NCBI RefSeq assembly: GCF_025642155.1
Contig: NZ_CP106798.1
Location: 7,316,001 to 7,380,000 of the forward strand
Length of the DNA stretch: 64,000 nt
Reading direction: 5' to 3'
Source of the DNA: Streptomyces sp. HUAS 15-9
GTDB taxonomy: Bacteria > Actinomycetota > Actinomycetes > Streptomycetales > Streptomycetaceae
The notes under the pieces were generated by a model. That model had not been told where the DNA came from. It made no database searches and was given only the letters and a program-made list of their open reading frames with translations. This document shows, piece by piece, positions 52,933-61,648 of the stretch. The stretch's first letter is position 1. Each line of letters begins with the position of its first letter. The translations under genes were made by a program, and so were the position numbers.

Positions 52933-54654
52933 ATGAGTCGTACCAGAACAGCGGTACTCGCCGCCCTGGCGCTCGTCGCCGGGGCCTCGGGAACGGCCCT
53001 CACCACCGCACCGGCGAACGCCGCCGCGTCCGCCGTCCCGTGCACCGTCGACTACAAGGTGCAGAACCAGTGGGACACCGGCTTCACCGCCGCCGTCACC
53101 GTCACCAACAACGGCGCCGCCAAGAGCGGTTGGTCGGTGAAGTGGGCGTACTCCGGCAACCAGAAGGTCACCAACTACTGGAACACGAAGCTCACCCAGA
53201 GCGGCAGCGCCGTCACCGCCGACAATGAGACCTACAACGGCACGCTGGCGACCGGCGGTTCGGTCAGCTTCGGCTTCAACGCCTCCTACAGCGGCGGCAA
53301 CGCCATCCCGACCGCCTTCACGCTCGACGGCGTCACCTGCAACGTCGACGACGGGGGCAGCGGCGGAGGCGGAGGGGGCGGCGGCGGTGGCGGTACCGGC
53401 AGCCGGGTCGACAACCCGTACGCCGGTGCCAAGGTGTACGTGAACCCGGAGTGGTCCGCGAAGGCCGCCGCGGAGCCCGGCGGCAGCCGCGTCTCCAACC
53501 AGCCCACCGGCGTCTGGCTCGACCGCATCGCCGCCATCAACGGAGTGAACGGCAGCATGGGCCTGCGCGCCCACCTCGACGCGGCCCTCGCCCAGAAGGG
53601 CAGCAACGAAGAGGTCGTCCAACTGGTCGTCTACGACCTGCCGGGACGCGACTGCGCGGCCCTGGCGTCCAACGGCGAGCTGGGCGCGACCGAGATCGAC
53701 AAGTACAAGACGCAGTTCATCGACCCGATCGCGGCGATCCTCTCCGACAGCAAGTACGCCTCGCTCAGGATCGTCACCACCATCGAGATCGACTCGCTGC
53801 CCAACCTCGTCACCAACACCGGCAGCCGCGCCACCGCCACGCCCGCGTGCGACACCATGCTCGCCAACGGCAACTATGTGAAGGGCGTCGGCTACGCCCT
53901 CGCCAAGCTCGGCGCGATCCCCAACGTCTACAACTACCTCGACGCCGGGCACCACGGCTGGCTCGGCTGGGACGACAACTTCGGCCCCGCGGCCACCCTG
54001 TTCAAGCAGGCGGCCACCAGCGAGGGCGCGACCGTCGACGACGTGGCCGGGTTCATCACCAACACCGCCAACTACAGCGCCCTGAAGGAGAACAACTTCA
54101 CCGTCAACGACACGGTGAACGGCACCTCCGTCCGCCAGTCGAAGTGGGTCGACTGGAACCGCTACGTCGACGAGCAGTCCTTCGCGCAGGCCTTCCGCAA
54201 CCAGTTGGTCTCGGTCGGCTTCAACTCGGGCATCGGCATGCTGATCGACACCTCCCGCAACGGCTGGGGCGGCACCGCGCGCCCGGCCGGCCCCGGCCCG
54301 CAGACCAGCGTGGACACGTACGTCGACGGCGGCCGCTACGACCGCCGTATCCACGTCGGCAACTGGTGCAACCAGTCCGGAGCCGGGCTCGGCGAGCGCC
54401 CGCAGGCCGCCCCGGCGACCGGGATCGACGCCTATGTGTGGATGAAGCCGCCGGGTGAGTCCGACGGCTCCAGCACCGCCATCGCCAACGATGAGGGCAA
54501 GGGCTTCGACCGGATGTGCGACCCGACGTACACGGGCAACGCCCGCAACGGCAACAACATGTCGGGCGCCCTGCCGAACGCGCCGCTGTCCGGGCACTGG
54601 TTCTCCGCCCAGTTCCAGCAGCTGATGCAGAACGCCTACCCGCCGCTGCCGTGA
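52933..54654 (+). CDS. GH6 cellulase (cellobiohydrolase type) with CBM2
   Basis: A 573-aa secreted enzyme. Signal about 1-34, CBM2 about 36-137, a poly-glycine linker (about 140-155), GH6 domain to the end. Landmarks are VVYDLPGRDCAA, YLDAGHHGWLGW, VDEQSFAQAFRNQL and DTSRNGWGG. The long C-terminal loop region (VWMKPPGESDG, FDRMCDPTY) is typical of bacterial exo-acting Cel6B, so a non-reducing-end cellobiohydrolase is likely. GAAGGAG precedes ATG 52933. Confidence 0.93.
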   Translation: MSRTRTAVLAALALVAGASGTALTTAPANAAASAVPCTVDYKVQNQWDTGFTAAVTVTNNGAAKSGWSVKWAYSGNQKVTNYWNTKLTQSGSAVTADNETYNGTLATGGSVSFGFNASYSGGNAIPTAFTLDGVTCNVDDGGSGGGGGGGGGGGTGSRVDNPYAGAKVYVNPEWSAKAAAEPGGSRVSNQPTGVWLDRIAAINGVNGSMGLRAHLDAALAQKGSNEEVVQLVVYDLPGRDCAALASNGELGATEIDKYKTQFIDPIAAILSDSKYASLRIVTTIEIDSLPNLVTNTGSRATATPACDTMLANGNYVKGVGYALAKLGAIPNVYNYLDAGHHGWLGWDDNFGPAATLFKQAATSEGATVDDVAGFITNTANYSALKENNFTVNDTVNGTSVRQSKWVDWNRYVDEQSFAQAFRNQLVSVGFNSGIGMLIDTSRNGWGGTARPAGPGPQTSVDTYVDGGRYDRRIHVGNWCNQSGAGLGERPQAAPATGIDAYVWMKPPGESDGSSTAIANDEGKGFDRMCDPTYTGNARNGNNMSGALPNAPLSGHWFSAQFQQLMQNAYPPLP

Positions 54655-54666
54655 CGCGGTGACGGT

Positions 54667-54709
54667 GATCCGCCGGGGTCAGCCCTGCGGGGACAGACCC
54701 CGGCGGATC
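54667..54709. terminator. Bidirectional terminator between GH6 and the PhyH-like gene
   Basis: GATCCGCCGGGGT (54667-54679) and ACCCCGGCGGATC (54697-54709) are perfect 13-bp arms with a 17-nt loop. The right arm and loop lie in the last codons of the minus-strand gene, so it serves both convergent genes. Confidence 0.75.
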
Positions 54710-55449
54710 GCGAGTTCCACGGGCGAGTGGTCGCCGTCCGCCCGGTCCAGCTCCAGCGGCGACTCCAGGTGCAGCGGCGGCTGAGCCATGAAGCGGGGCC
54801 GGGTCCCGTGGTGCGGCTGAGCGGCGTGCACCAGGAAGGGATGGCAGAGGTAGACATCGCCGGGACTGCCGGTGGCGTACGCGAGCGGGCGGTGTGCGGA
54901 GGCGGCGGCCACCTGCGGTCCGAGCTCCAGGAACGAGGCGCCGGCCGCGCCGTACGGCTCCAGGACCGGCGGCACGTCGAGGTGCGAGCCGACCCTGATC
55001 CGGGTCGGGGCGTCCGCCTCGGTCACCTCGCTGAACAGGAACAGCATCAGCAGCGCACGCTCCCTGGACAGCAGGTTGGTGTGCCACTGGTCGGCACCCT
55101 CCGGGAGATAGCTGCCCTCGATGTGCCAGCCCGCGTCGTCCGGCTCCTCCGCGTGCGGAAAGCGCAACGGGAAGCTCCCCAGCGAATAGCGCGGGGCCCA
55201 GCGCCGCTCACCGACCAGCAGGTCGAACGCCTCATGCAGTACGGCGGAGTTGGCGGCGGCCGCGAACGGTCCCTGGGCCATCCCGCCCACCCACACCACC
55301 GGGTCCTTCCAGGTGCCGGGGTCGTCCGGGTCGTACCCCGTCTCCCGCCAGAGCAGCCGCGCGCAGTGCTCGGTGACGCGCTTCGGGACGGCGCCCTCGA
55401 TCTTCACGAACCCGTCCTCGATGAACCGCTGCACCATCTCGTCGCCCAT
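54679..55449 (-). CDS. Phytanoyl-CoA dioxygenase (PhyH) family protein
   Basis: A 256-aa protein from ATG 55449. The layout is that of Fe(II)/2-oxoglutarate dioxygenases: QRFIEDGFVKIEGAVP at the start, an HxE metal pair in AGWHIEGSY, and the distal His plus Arg in HPFLVHAAQPHHGTRPRF. The usual HxD has Glu in place of Asp, or the motif is placed differently. Members hydroxylate small molecules and natural products; substrate unknown. Confidence 0.78.
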   Translation of the reverse strand: MGDEMVQRFIEDGFVKIEGAVPKRVTEHCARLLWRETGYDPDDPGTWKDPVVWVGGMAQGPFAAAANSAVLHEAFDLLVGERRWAPRYSLGSFPLRFPHAEEPDDAGWHIEGSYLPEGADQWHTNLLSRERALLMLFLFSEVTEADAPTRIRVGSHLDVPPVLEPYGAAGASFLELGPQVAAASAHRPLAYATGSPGDVYLCHPFLVHAAQPHHGTRPRFMAQPPLHLESPLELDRADGDHSPVELAIRRGLSPQG

Positions 55450-55573
55450 CGGGCCATCCTCGGCGACCGGTGTTGCCGTACGCACCCGAATTTTTGCCGC
55501 TCCGGCAACAGAGCTGGCCCCGGCCCGGTGCGTCGGCGCAAGCTGGCCCCACCCGGACGAGAGGCTGACCACC

Positions 55574-56461
55574 ATGGCGCACCACCACCAGCACGGCCAC
55601 GGCCATGACCACGCGGACACCGACATCGACTGGGCGGCCATGGCCCCTCACCTGGAGGCGCAGGCGGAGCTGCTCGCCCCCGTCTACGAGCGGGCCATGG
55701 CCTGGCTGGCGAAGGAGGTGACCGAGCCGGGGCTGATCGTGGACGCGGGCAGCGGGCCCGGTGTCGTGTCGTGTCTGTTCGCCGAGGCGTTCCCGGGCGC
55801 CCGGGTGATGGCCGTGGACGCCACCGAGCCACTGCTGGAGCGGGCCCGCGACCGTGCCGCCCGCCAGGGCGTCGGGGACCGCTTCGGCACCCTGGCCGGT
55901 GAACTCCCCGGTGTGCTGGAGGAGTTGGACTACCCGGCCGACCTGCTGTGGGCCAGCCGCAGCCTGCACCACCTCGGCGATCAGCGGGCCGGGCTCGCGG
56001 CCTTCGCGGCCCGGCTGGCCCCCGGCGGCACCCTGGCCCTGCTGGAGGGTGGTCTGCCGTCCCGGTTCCTGCCCCGGGACATCGGCGTCGGGCGGCCGGG
56101 GCTGCAGGCGCGGCTCGACGTGGTCGAGGAGGAGTGGTTCGCACGGATGCGGGCCGACCTGCCCGGCGCCGTCGCCGTGACCGAGGACTGGCCCGCTCTG
56201 CTGGCGGCCGCGGGCCTGAAGCACACCCGCACCCGCAGCTTCCTGCTCGACCTGCCCGCCCCCGCCTCGGACCGGGCCCGCGCCTACATCGCCGCGACCC
56301 TCTCCCGGGTCCGCGAGGCCGCCGCCGACGCCCTGGACACCGAGGACCACGCCACGCTGAACCGCCTCCTCGACCCGTCCGACCCGGCGAGCGTGCACCG
56401 ACGGCCGGACGTGTTCGTACTGTCCGCGTACACGGTGCACACGGCCGTACGTCCCGTATAG
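55574..56461 (+). CDS. Class I SAM-dependent methyltransferase with His-rich N-terminus
   Basis: A 295-aa protein from ATG 55574. The first 16 residues are His-rich (AHHHQHGHGHDHADTD), which could bind a metal. Then comes a standard methyltransferase core: IVDAGSGPGVVSCLFA, VMAVDATEPLLERA, and LLWASRSLHHLGD. It is divergent from the PhyH-like gene, with a 124-nt gap. Confidence 0.87.
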   Translation: MAHHHQHGHGHDHADTDIDWAAMAPHLEAQAELLAPVYERAMAWLAKEVTEPGLIVDAGSGPGVVSCLFAEAFPGARVMAVDATEPLLERARDRAARQGVGDRFGTLAGELPGVLEELDYPADLLWASRSLHHLGDQRAGLAAFAARLAPGGTLALLEGGLPSRFLPRDIGVGRPGLQARLDVVEEEWFARMRADLPGAVAVTEDWPALLAAAGLKHTRTRSFLLDLPAPASDRARAYIAATLSRVREAAADALDTEDHATLNRLLDPSDPASVHRRPDVFVLSAYTVHTAVRPV

Positions 56462-56562
56462 CCCGTCGGGCGGCGGCCCAGCACCGCCCCGGCCGCGCGT
56501 ACACACTCACCCGAGCACCCCGCACCGTTCAGGGGCCGCACTTGTCGAGGCAAGCACCTGCC

Positions 56563-56883
56563 GCCACTGCGGGTGTCACGAGCCCCGACGGCCGCCGTCT
56601 TGCCGTAGCCGACTACCGCGGCCGCCTCACCCTGTGGGAGACGGCGCAGCCGCGCCTCGGGCCCGCGATCCTCCCGGCCGGGGACGGTCCGGTCCTCGCG
56701 GTCGGATTCGGTCCGGACGGCGCCGAGTTGCATCTCGCCCCCCATCTGCCGGAACGGGTGGGCTCGTTGGTGACGGACCGTGCCGTCACCGAGGTGCGCT
56801 CGCGCGCGAACGGCCGTGCCACGGAGGCGGAGTGGCGTCGCCAACTGCCCTCGGTACCGTACCGCTGTACTTGCGTCGCTTGA
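56563..56883 (+). pseudogene. C-terminal remnant of a WD40-repeat protein
   Basis: About 107 codons without a start of their own. They read as one and a half WD40 blades (TSPDGRRLAVADYRGRLTLWE, VLAVGFGPDGAELHLA), then the conserved ending EAEWRRQLPSVPYRCTC of actinobacterial nSTAND/WD40 proteins. The frame ends at 56883. The upstream part of such a protein, normally over 1000 aa, is absent. Confidence 0.65.
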
Positions 56884-56941
56884 CTTCGAGTGCGCTCCAA
56901 ATGGTGAACTCCCCTGGTTCACCGAACCACAGGGGGTAACC

Positions 56942-57678
56942 ATGACCGACTCTCCGGTCGCGCTCATCACCGGTGGCGATGGGGGTCCCCCCGCTCGAGC
57001 GAAGCCGAGAGTGGGGGAGGCATCGGTGCCGCCGTTGCCCGGCAGTTGCTGGACGCCGGGTACCGGGTCGCCGTCACCGGGCGGGGCGAGCCGCGGCTGC
57101 GCGCGTTCAGAGAGGGGCTCGGCAAGCCGGACGGGCTGCTGACGATCGTCGGGAACGCGGCCGAGTACGGCGACGTACAGGCGGCCGTCGCCGGCACGCT
57201 GGAGGAGTTCGGGCGGCTCGACACGGTCGTCGCCAACGCGGGTTCCGCCACGCACGACTCGGTCGCGGAGGGCGATCCCGCCGGGTGGACGGACATGGTG
57301 CTGACCAAGGTGCTGGGCCCGGCCCTTCTCATCCGCGCCTCCGTCGACGCCCTGAAGGAGACCCGGGGCAGGATCGTGCTCGTCGGCAGTGTCGCCGGGT
57401 TCGTCAACACGCCCGGCAATCTCTACGGCGCCACGAAGTGGGCGGTCACCGGCCTCGCCGAGAACACCCGGCGCCAGGTCACCGAGTGGGGCGTGGGCGT
57501 GACCCTGGTCGCCCCCGGCCGGGTGGAGACCCCGTTCTGGCACGGTCTGGGCAGCCTTCCGCCCGGCCACCTCCTCACCGCCGACCAGATCGCCGACACG
57601 GTCGTCTGGGCCGTCCGGCAGCCGGCCGGTGTCGACGTCGACACCGTGGTCGTCCGGCCGGTCGGGCAGCCCAACTGA
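56942..57678 (+). pseudogene. Short-chain dehydrogenase/reductase gene disrupted by a palindromic repeat
   Basis: ATG 56942 reads MTDSPVALITGG, the start of an SDR Rossmann motif. The rest of the motif (GIGAAVARQLLDAGYRVAV) is in another frame from 57019, after 41 bp of repeat DNA. From there an SDR continues to 57678 with NAG, SVAGFVNTP, the active-site YGATK (Tyr-x-x-x-Lys) and PGRVETPFW. The repeat both shifts the frame and splits the TGxxxGIG nucleotide-binding motif, so the enzyme is probably dead unless a start such as TTG 57046 is used. Confidence 0.78.
56978..57018 (+). repeat. Short palindromic repeat inside the SDR gene
   Basis: Forty-one bp: GATGGGGGTCCCCCC, then GCTCGAGCGAAGCCGAGAG and TGGGGGAG. 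The arms CCCCC...GGGGG and CTCG...CGAG can fold. It belongs to the same repeat family as 35198-35239 (shared GCTCGA-GCGAAGCCGAGA core, inverted there). Confidence 0.8.
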
Positions 57679-57687
57679 CGTACGCAC

Positions 57688-57724
57688 AGGGCCCGGTGCC
57701 GCCCCAGGCGCGGTACCGGGCCCT
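57688..57724. terminator. Bidirectional terminator between SDR and chitosanase genes
   Basis: AGGGCCCGGT (57688-57697) and ACCGGGCCCT (57715-57724) are perfect 10-bp arms around a 17-nt loop, in the gap between two convergent genes. Confidence 0.75.
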
Positions 57725-57738
57725 TCTCCCCTCCCGGC

Positions 57739-58434
57739 TCAGTTGTTCTGGAGGAACTGTTTCGCCAGCTGGTCGCCGAGAGTCACCGCCGCGCTGTGGC
57801 TCTCGATGGGGGAGACCTTGGAGTTCTTGAACAGGATGTACGTCACGCCGGAGTCCACGCCGCCGGTCGCCGGGTCGGGGTCGATGCCGAGCGCCTTGGC
57901 GGTGGCGTACGAGGCCTCGCCGATGATCTTCGTGGGGCCGGTGTCGCCGACGACCGCGTACTCGACCTTGTTGTTGTAGATGACGGCGACCACTCCGCCG
58001 CCCTTGATGCCGGCGCTGGAGTAGTTCCAGATGCCGCTGGAGCTGGGCACGACGACGTAGGGCAGCGACTCGGCCTTCAGGGGCTTGCCGTTGGACTGGT
58101 GGAAGGCCGTGTCGTCCTGGTACCAGGGGTCGCGGTCCTCGTTGCAGTTGGTGGTGCGCTGGCCGTCGCAGTCGATGTCCATGTCGGCCTTCCAGAACAC
58201 CGCGCCGTTCTTGCCGCACACGGGGACGGTGGCCGAGGTCTCGTCGTCGGTCTTGTACTTGCCGTTGGATATCTGCGAACAGGACTTCACCTTGGCGAGC
58301 AGATCGGCCGCGCTGACCGAGCCCTCCTGGGTGGACCTCGGGGTGGTGGAGCCGGAGGCGCTTGCGGGGAGTACGCCGGCGGCGAGCAGTGCGGCCCCGG
58401 AGGCCGCGGCGAGGGTCAGTGTTCGAACGCGCAC
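57739..58434 (-). CDS. GH75 chitosanase-like secreted protein
   Basis: A 231-aa protein from GTG 58434. Signal peptide about 1-28 (TLTLAAASGAALLAAGVLPASASG). The mature part resembles fungal/actinobacterial GH75 chitosanases: AVFWKADMDIDCDGQ with the acidic catalytic region, DPWYQDDTAFHQSNG, and YAVVGDTGPTKIIGEAS. A CsnR-type palindrome lies 20 nt upstream of the start, supporting a chitosanase role. Confidence 0.87.
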   Translation of the reverse strand: MRVRTLTLAAASGAALLAAGVLPASASGSTTPRSTQEGSVSAADLLAKVKSCSQISNGKYKTDDETSATVPVCGKNGAVFWKADMDIDCDGQRTTNCNEDRDPWYQDDTAFHQSNGKPLKAESLPYVVVPSSSGIWNYSSAGIKGGGVVAVIYNNKVEYAVVGDTGPTKIIGEASYATAKALGIDPDPATGGVDSGVTYILFKNSKVSPIESHSAAVTLGDQLAKQFLQNN

Positions 58435-58453
58435 TGTGGGGGACCCTTCTGTT

Positions 58454-58466
58454 AGGAAACTTTCCT
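58454..58466 (-). promoter_or_regulatory. CsnR-type operator upstream of the chitosanase gene
   Basis: AGGAAA-C-TTTCCT is a perfect 13-bp palindrome. It matches the operator known for actinomycete chitosanase genes under the repressor CsnR, and sits 20-32 nt before the start codon. Confidence 0.75.
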
Positions 58467-58638
58467 TACCGGGTCCGTACAACTTGGCGCTCTTTACGTG
58501 GCCCCGTCAAGCCCTGCGGCGCGAACGGGTGTTCCGTGTGCCGTTTGCGGTGATCTGCCCGCCAGAGAACACTGGCGATATCGGCCACTCCGGAATTTCG
58601 CGCCCGATATGCACACGGTTTCTGGGAGGCGAGGCGCC

Positions 58639-59250
58639 ATGTTCGTACGGACCGTCTATGTGACCGGCGATCCCACGAAGATCGATACGGCCATCAGAGC
58701 CCTGAACACCGAGGGCCGGGACCTGCTCGAAGAACGTCCGGGCTACCGCGGCGCAGGCGTCTTCGTGGACCGGGAGCTGGGCAAGCTCTTCTCGACGAGC
58801 TGGTGGTCCTCCGAGGAGGCCAGGCACAACAGCGACGAGGTGATGCGCGAGCGGCGCGGCGCCCTCCTGGAACCGTTCGCGGGAACCGTGGCGGTCGACA
58901 ACTACGAGGTGGCGGTCTACCACGCGCAGCAGATGCCGAGGACGGCCGGCGGACTGCGCATCACCAGGCTGGAGTTCGAGCCCGCGGACACGGACCTGGT
59001 CGCCGATACGTTCCGGGCCAGTGTGCTGCCCCGGCTGGAGACCCTGCACGGGCTGGCCAGGGCCTCCCTGTTCGTGGACCGGGACCGCGGAAGCGGCATG
59101 GTCCACATCCTGTTCGTCGACCACGGGTCCATGGCCGCTTCCCGCTCGGCCCAGGCGATGGCCCGGCACGAGGGGACCGCCAAGGCGCATGTCACCGTGA
59201 CCGGTCTTGAGGAGTTCGAGGTCGTCCACGCGGACGTGCACCCCGACTGA
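58639..59250 (+). CDS. Hypothetical protein with two dimeric alpha/beta-barrel-like halves
   Basis: A 203-aa protein from ATG 58639. Two similar halves, each with the beta-alpha-beta pattern of the ABM/monooxygenase fold (YRGAGVFVDRELGKLFSTSWW and ARASLFVDRDRGSGMVHILFV), suggest an internal duplication. No cofactor site is visible. Function unknown. It is divergent from the chitosanase gene. Confidence 0.72.
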   Translation: MFVRTVYVTGDPTKIDTAIRALNTEGRDLLEERPGYRGAGVFVDRELGKLFSTSWWSSEEARHNSDEVMRERRGALLEPFAGTVAVDNYEVAVYHAQQMPRTAGGLRITRLEFEPADTDLVADTFRASVLPRLETLHGLARASLFVDRDRGSGMVHILFVDHGSMAASRSAQAMARHEGTAKAHVTVTGLEEFEVVHADVHPD

Positions 59251-59292
59251 GGTCCTGTGCCGGGCCGTTGACCGGCGCCTCGCCCCGTCACA

Positions 59293-59334
59293 CGTGTGCC
59301 CCGCCGGGCGGGAGGTCGTCCGGCGGGGCACACG
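59293..59334. terminator. Strong bidirectional terminator
   Basis: CGTGTGCCCCGCCGG (59293-59307) and CCGGCGGGGCACACG (59320-59334) pair over 15 bp with a 12-nt loop, between the barrel-like gene and the convergent aldo/keto reductase gene. Confidence 0.85.
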
Positions 59335-59352
59335 CACGTACGGAGGCGGGCC

Positions 59353-60189
59353 TCAGCCCATCTCGAACGTGGCCGGGTCCGGACCCAGTCGCCGGTCCTC
59401 GTTCAGCGCGCTGATCGCCGCGAGGTCCTCGGCGTCCAGGCTGAAGTCGAAGACGTCGATGTTCTCCTTGATCCGGGACGGCGTCACGGACTTGGGGATC
59501 ACTATGTTGCCCAGCTGGAGGTGCCAGCGCAGCACGATCTGGGCCGGGGTGCGGTTGTGCTTCTGGGCGATGGCGACGATCGCCGGCACCTCCAGCAGCC
59601 CCTTGCCCTGGCCGAGCGGGGACCACGCCTCGGTGTGGATGCCCTGCTCCGCGTGGAACGCGCGGGCCGCGTGCTGCTGCAGATGCGGGTGGAGTTCGAT
59701 CTGGTTGACCGCAGGGATGACCGACGTCTCGGCCAGCAGGCGTTCCAGGTGCTCCGGAAGGAAGTTGGACAGGCCGATGGCACGGACCCGGCCCTCGGCG
59801 AGGAGCTTCTCGAAGGCCTTGTAGGTCTCGATGTACGTGCCCCGGGACGGCAGCGGCCAGTGGATCAGGTACAGGTCGAGGTAGTCCAGGCCCAGCTTGT
59901 CCAGGGACACGTCGAAGGCGCGCAGCGTGGCGTCGTACCCCTGGTCGCTGTTCCAGAGCTTGGTGGTGACGAAGACGTCCTCGCGGGGCAGGCCGGACGC
60001 GGCGATCGCCTTGCCGGTGCCCTCTTCGTTGCCGTAGATCGCCGCGGTGTCGATGCTGCGGTACCCGGCCTCGAGTGCCGTGGCGACGGCACGCTCGGCC
60101 TCGTCGTCCGGCACCTGCCAGACGCCGAAGCCCAGCTGGGGCATCTCGACGCCGTTGTTGAGGATGATCGGGGGGACCTTGCTGCTCAC
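59353..60189 (-). CDS. Aldo/keto reductase
   Basis: A 278-aa protein from GTG 60189, with AAGGA 11 nt upstream. The AKR catalytic set is visible: Asp and Tyr in SIDTAAIYGNEEG, Lys in VTTKLWN, His in LIHWPLP. NADPH-binding region IPKSVTPSRIKEN is also present. Closest to the YdbC/2,5-diketogluconate reductase type. Substrate unknown. Confidence 0.93.
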   Translation of the reverse strand: MSSKVPPIILNNGVEMPQLGFGVWQVPDDEAERAVATALEAGYRSIDTAAIYGNEEGTGKAIAASGLPREDVFVTTKLWNSDQGYDATLRAFDVSLDKLGLDYLDLYLIHWPLPSRGTYIETYKAFEKLLAEGRVRAIGLSNFLPEHLERLLAETSVIPAVNQIELHPHLQQHAARAFHAEQGIHTEAWSPLGQGKGLLEVPAIVAIAQKHNRTPAQIVLRWHLQLGNIVIPKSVTPSRIKENIDVFDFSLDAEDLAAISALNEDRRLGPDPATFEMG

Positions 60190-60495
60190 GAGCTCTTGAT
60201 CCTTCGCTTGTCGACAGGTCGTACCACTATCGTCAACGATCACGAGCCAGGATGCATTCCTGACCGCGGAATCCATCGGAACTGACCGGTGAGTCAGTTC
60301 CGGAGACGGAGAATGGCCGGAAATGCATCCGACGTTATCGGTCCGGACCATTGACCGCGGCCCGTCATCCCGGGACTCTGAATCCCGCCACCGAACGCGT
60401 CGATGAACTGGGTGCACACATGTGAACAACCGACGCCATTGGTGCCTGTCTGCGCAAATGAGACCCCCCACTCTCAGGAAAGCAGGTGCGTACAC
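60190..60495. other. Divergent intergenic region before pqqA
   Basis: About 305 nt between the aldo/keto reductase start and pqqA. I see no gene. CACATGTG (60417-60424) is an 8-bp palindrome about 70 nt before pqqA and may be a regulator site. AGCAGG, a moderate ribosome site, is 9 nt before ATG 60496. Confidence 0.4.
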
Positions 60496-60636
60496 ATGAA
60501 TGAGACCCTGCCCGAGGCTCGCCAGGCGGAACAAACCGTTCAGGAGACATCGGATGAAAACGGCTGGCAGAGCCCCGGCTACACCGTTGTGGAAACCGCA
60601 CTCGAAGTGACCGCCTACGCCCTCGGCGACCGCTGA
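60496..60636 (+). CDS. pqqA: PqqA precursor peptide
   Basis: A 46-aa peptide. The C-terminal ETALEVTAYALGDR contains the E-V-T-A-Y spacing in which PqqE joins Glu and Tyr to build PQQ. The N-terminal about 30 residues are acidic and longer than the 23-24-residue proteobacterial PqqA. It precedes pqqC by 23 nt. Confidence 0.85.
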   Translation: MNETLPEARQAEQTVQETSDENGWQSPGYTVVETALEVTAYALGDR

Positions 60637-60659
60637 CCCGAGACACGGCGAACCGCACC

Positions 60660-61397
60660 ATGACCGCGACACCCGTACGCGCCGACGGCACCGCGCCCCC
60701 GTGGCCGGCCGCCGAGTTCACCCGGCGGCTGTGCGCCGTCACCGCCGAGCGCTACCACGACCGCCACCCCTTCAACCTGCGGATGCACCGCGGTGAACTC
60801 ACCCCCGGTGAACTGCGCCGCTGGATCGCCAACCGCTTCCACTACCAACGGCACATCCCCGTCAAGGACGCCCTCGTCCTGGCCAAACTCGACCGTCCCG
60901 CGCTGCGCCGCGCCTGGCTGCGCCGCATCCGTGACCACGACGGCACGGCCGAGGGCGAGGGCGGCATCGAACGCTGGCTGCGGCTCGGCGAGGCGGCCGG
61001 CCTCACCCGGGACGAACTGTGGGACACCTCCCAGGTGCTGCCCGGGGTGCGCCACGCGGTCGAGCGGTACGTCTCCTTCTGCCGCCGGCGTCCCGCGCTG
61101 GAGGCCGTCGCAGCCTCTCTGACGGAGCTGTCCGCACCCGACCTGATGCGCATCCGCATCGCCGCCTTCGAACGCCACTACCCGTGGATCGACCCGTCCG
61201 GCCTCGCCTACTTCCGCACCCGTGTCGGCCAGGGCGCCCGCGACGGTGAGGAGGCCCTCGCCCTCGTCCACGCCTGGGCCCGCACCCGTGAGCAGCAGGA
61301 ACGGGCCGTGGCCGCGCTGGTCTTCAAGTGCGACGTGCTGTGGGAGCTGCTGGACTCCGTCGACCGGGGCGACAGCGTTGCCGGGGGCGGGCCATGA
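60660..61397 (+). CDS. pqqC: PqqC pyrroloquinoline-quinone synthase
   Basis: A 245-aa protein of the PqqC/TenA helical fold: ERYHDRHPFNLRMHRGELT, RWIANRFHYQRHIPVKD, RRIRDHDG and RIAAFERHYPWI. It oxidises and cyclises the final intermediate to PQQ. ATG 60660; ends in an ATGA overlap with pqqD. Confidence 0.92.
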   Translation: MTATPVRADGTAPPWPAAEFTRRLCAVTAERYHDRHPFNLRMHRGELTPGELRRWIANRFHYQRHIPVKDALVLAKLDRPALRRAWLRRIRDHDGTAEGEGGIERWLRLGEAAGLTRDELWDTSQVLPGVRHAVERYVSFCRRRPALEAVAASLTELSAPDLMRIRIAAFERHYPWIDPSGLAYFRTRVGQGARDGEEALALVHAWARTREQQERAVAALVFKCDVLWELLDSVDRGDSVAGGGP

Positions 61398-61648
61398 CCT
61401 GGCGTCCCGTCCTGTCCCGGGGCGTGGTGCTGCGCCACGACCGGGTGCGCTGCACCGATCTCCTGTTGCTGCCCGAACGCGTGGTCGTGCTGCACGGCCG
61501 GGCGGGCGGTGTGCTGCGGCTGTGCGACGGCAGCCGGGAGGTGCGCGAGATCGTCGCCGAACTGCGCGCGGGATACCCGGGGGCGCCGGTCGCCGCCGAA
61601 GTCCCCTACTTTCTCGCCGCGTTGCGGAAGGAGGGCTGGCTGACATGA
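61394..61648 (+). CDS. pqqD: PqqD peptide chaperone
   Basis: An 84-aa protein that binds the PqqA precursor and delivers it to PqqE. The winged-helix RRE pattern reads LLLLPERVVVLHGRAGGVLRLCDG and PYFLAALRKEGWL. It starts at ATG 61394 in the pqqC stop and overlaps pqqE by 4 nt. Confidence 0.9.
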   Translation: MTWRPVLSRGVVLRHDRVRCTDLLLLPERVVVLHGRAGGVLRLCDGSREVREIVAELRAGYPGAPVAAEVPYFLAALRKEGWLT

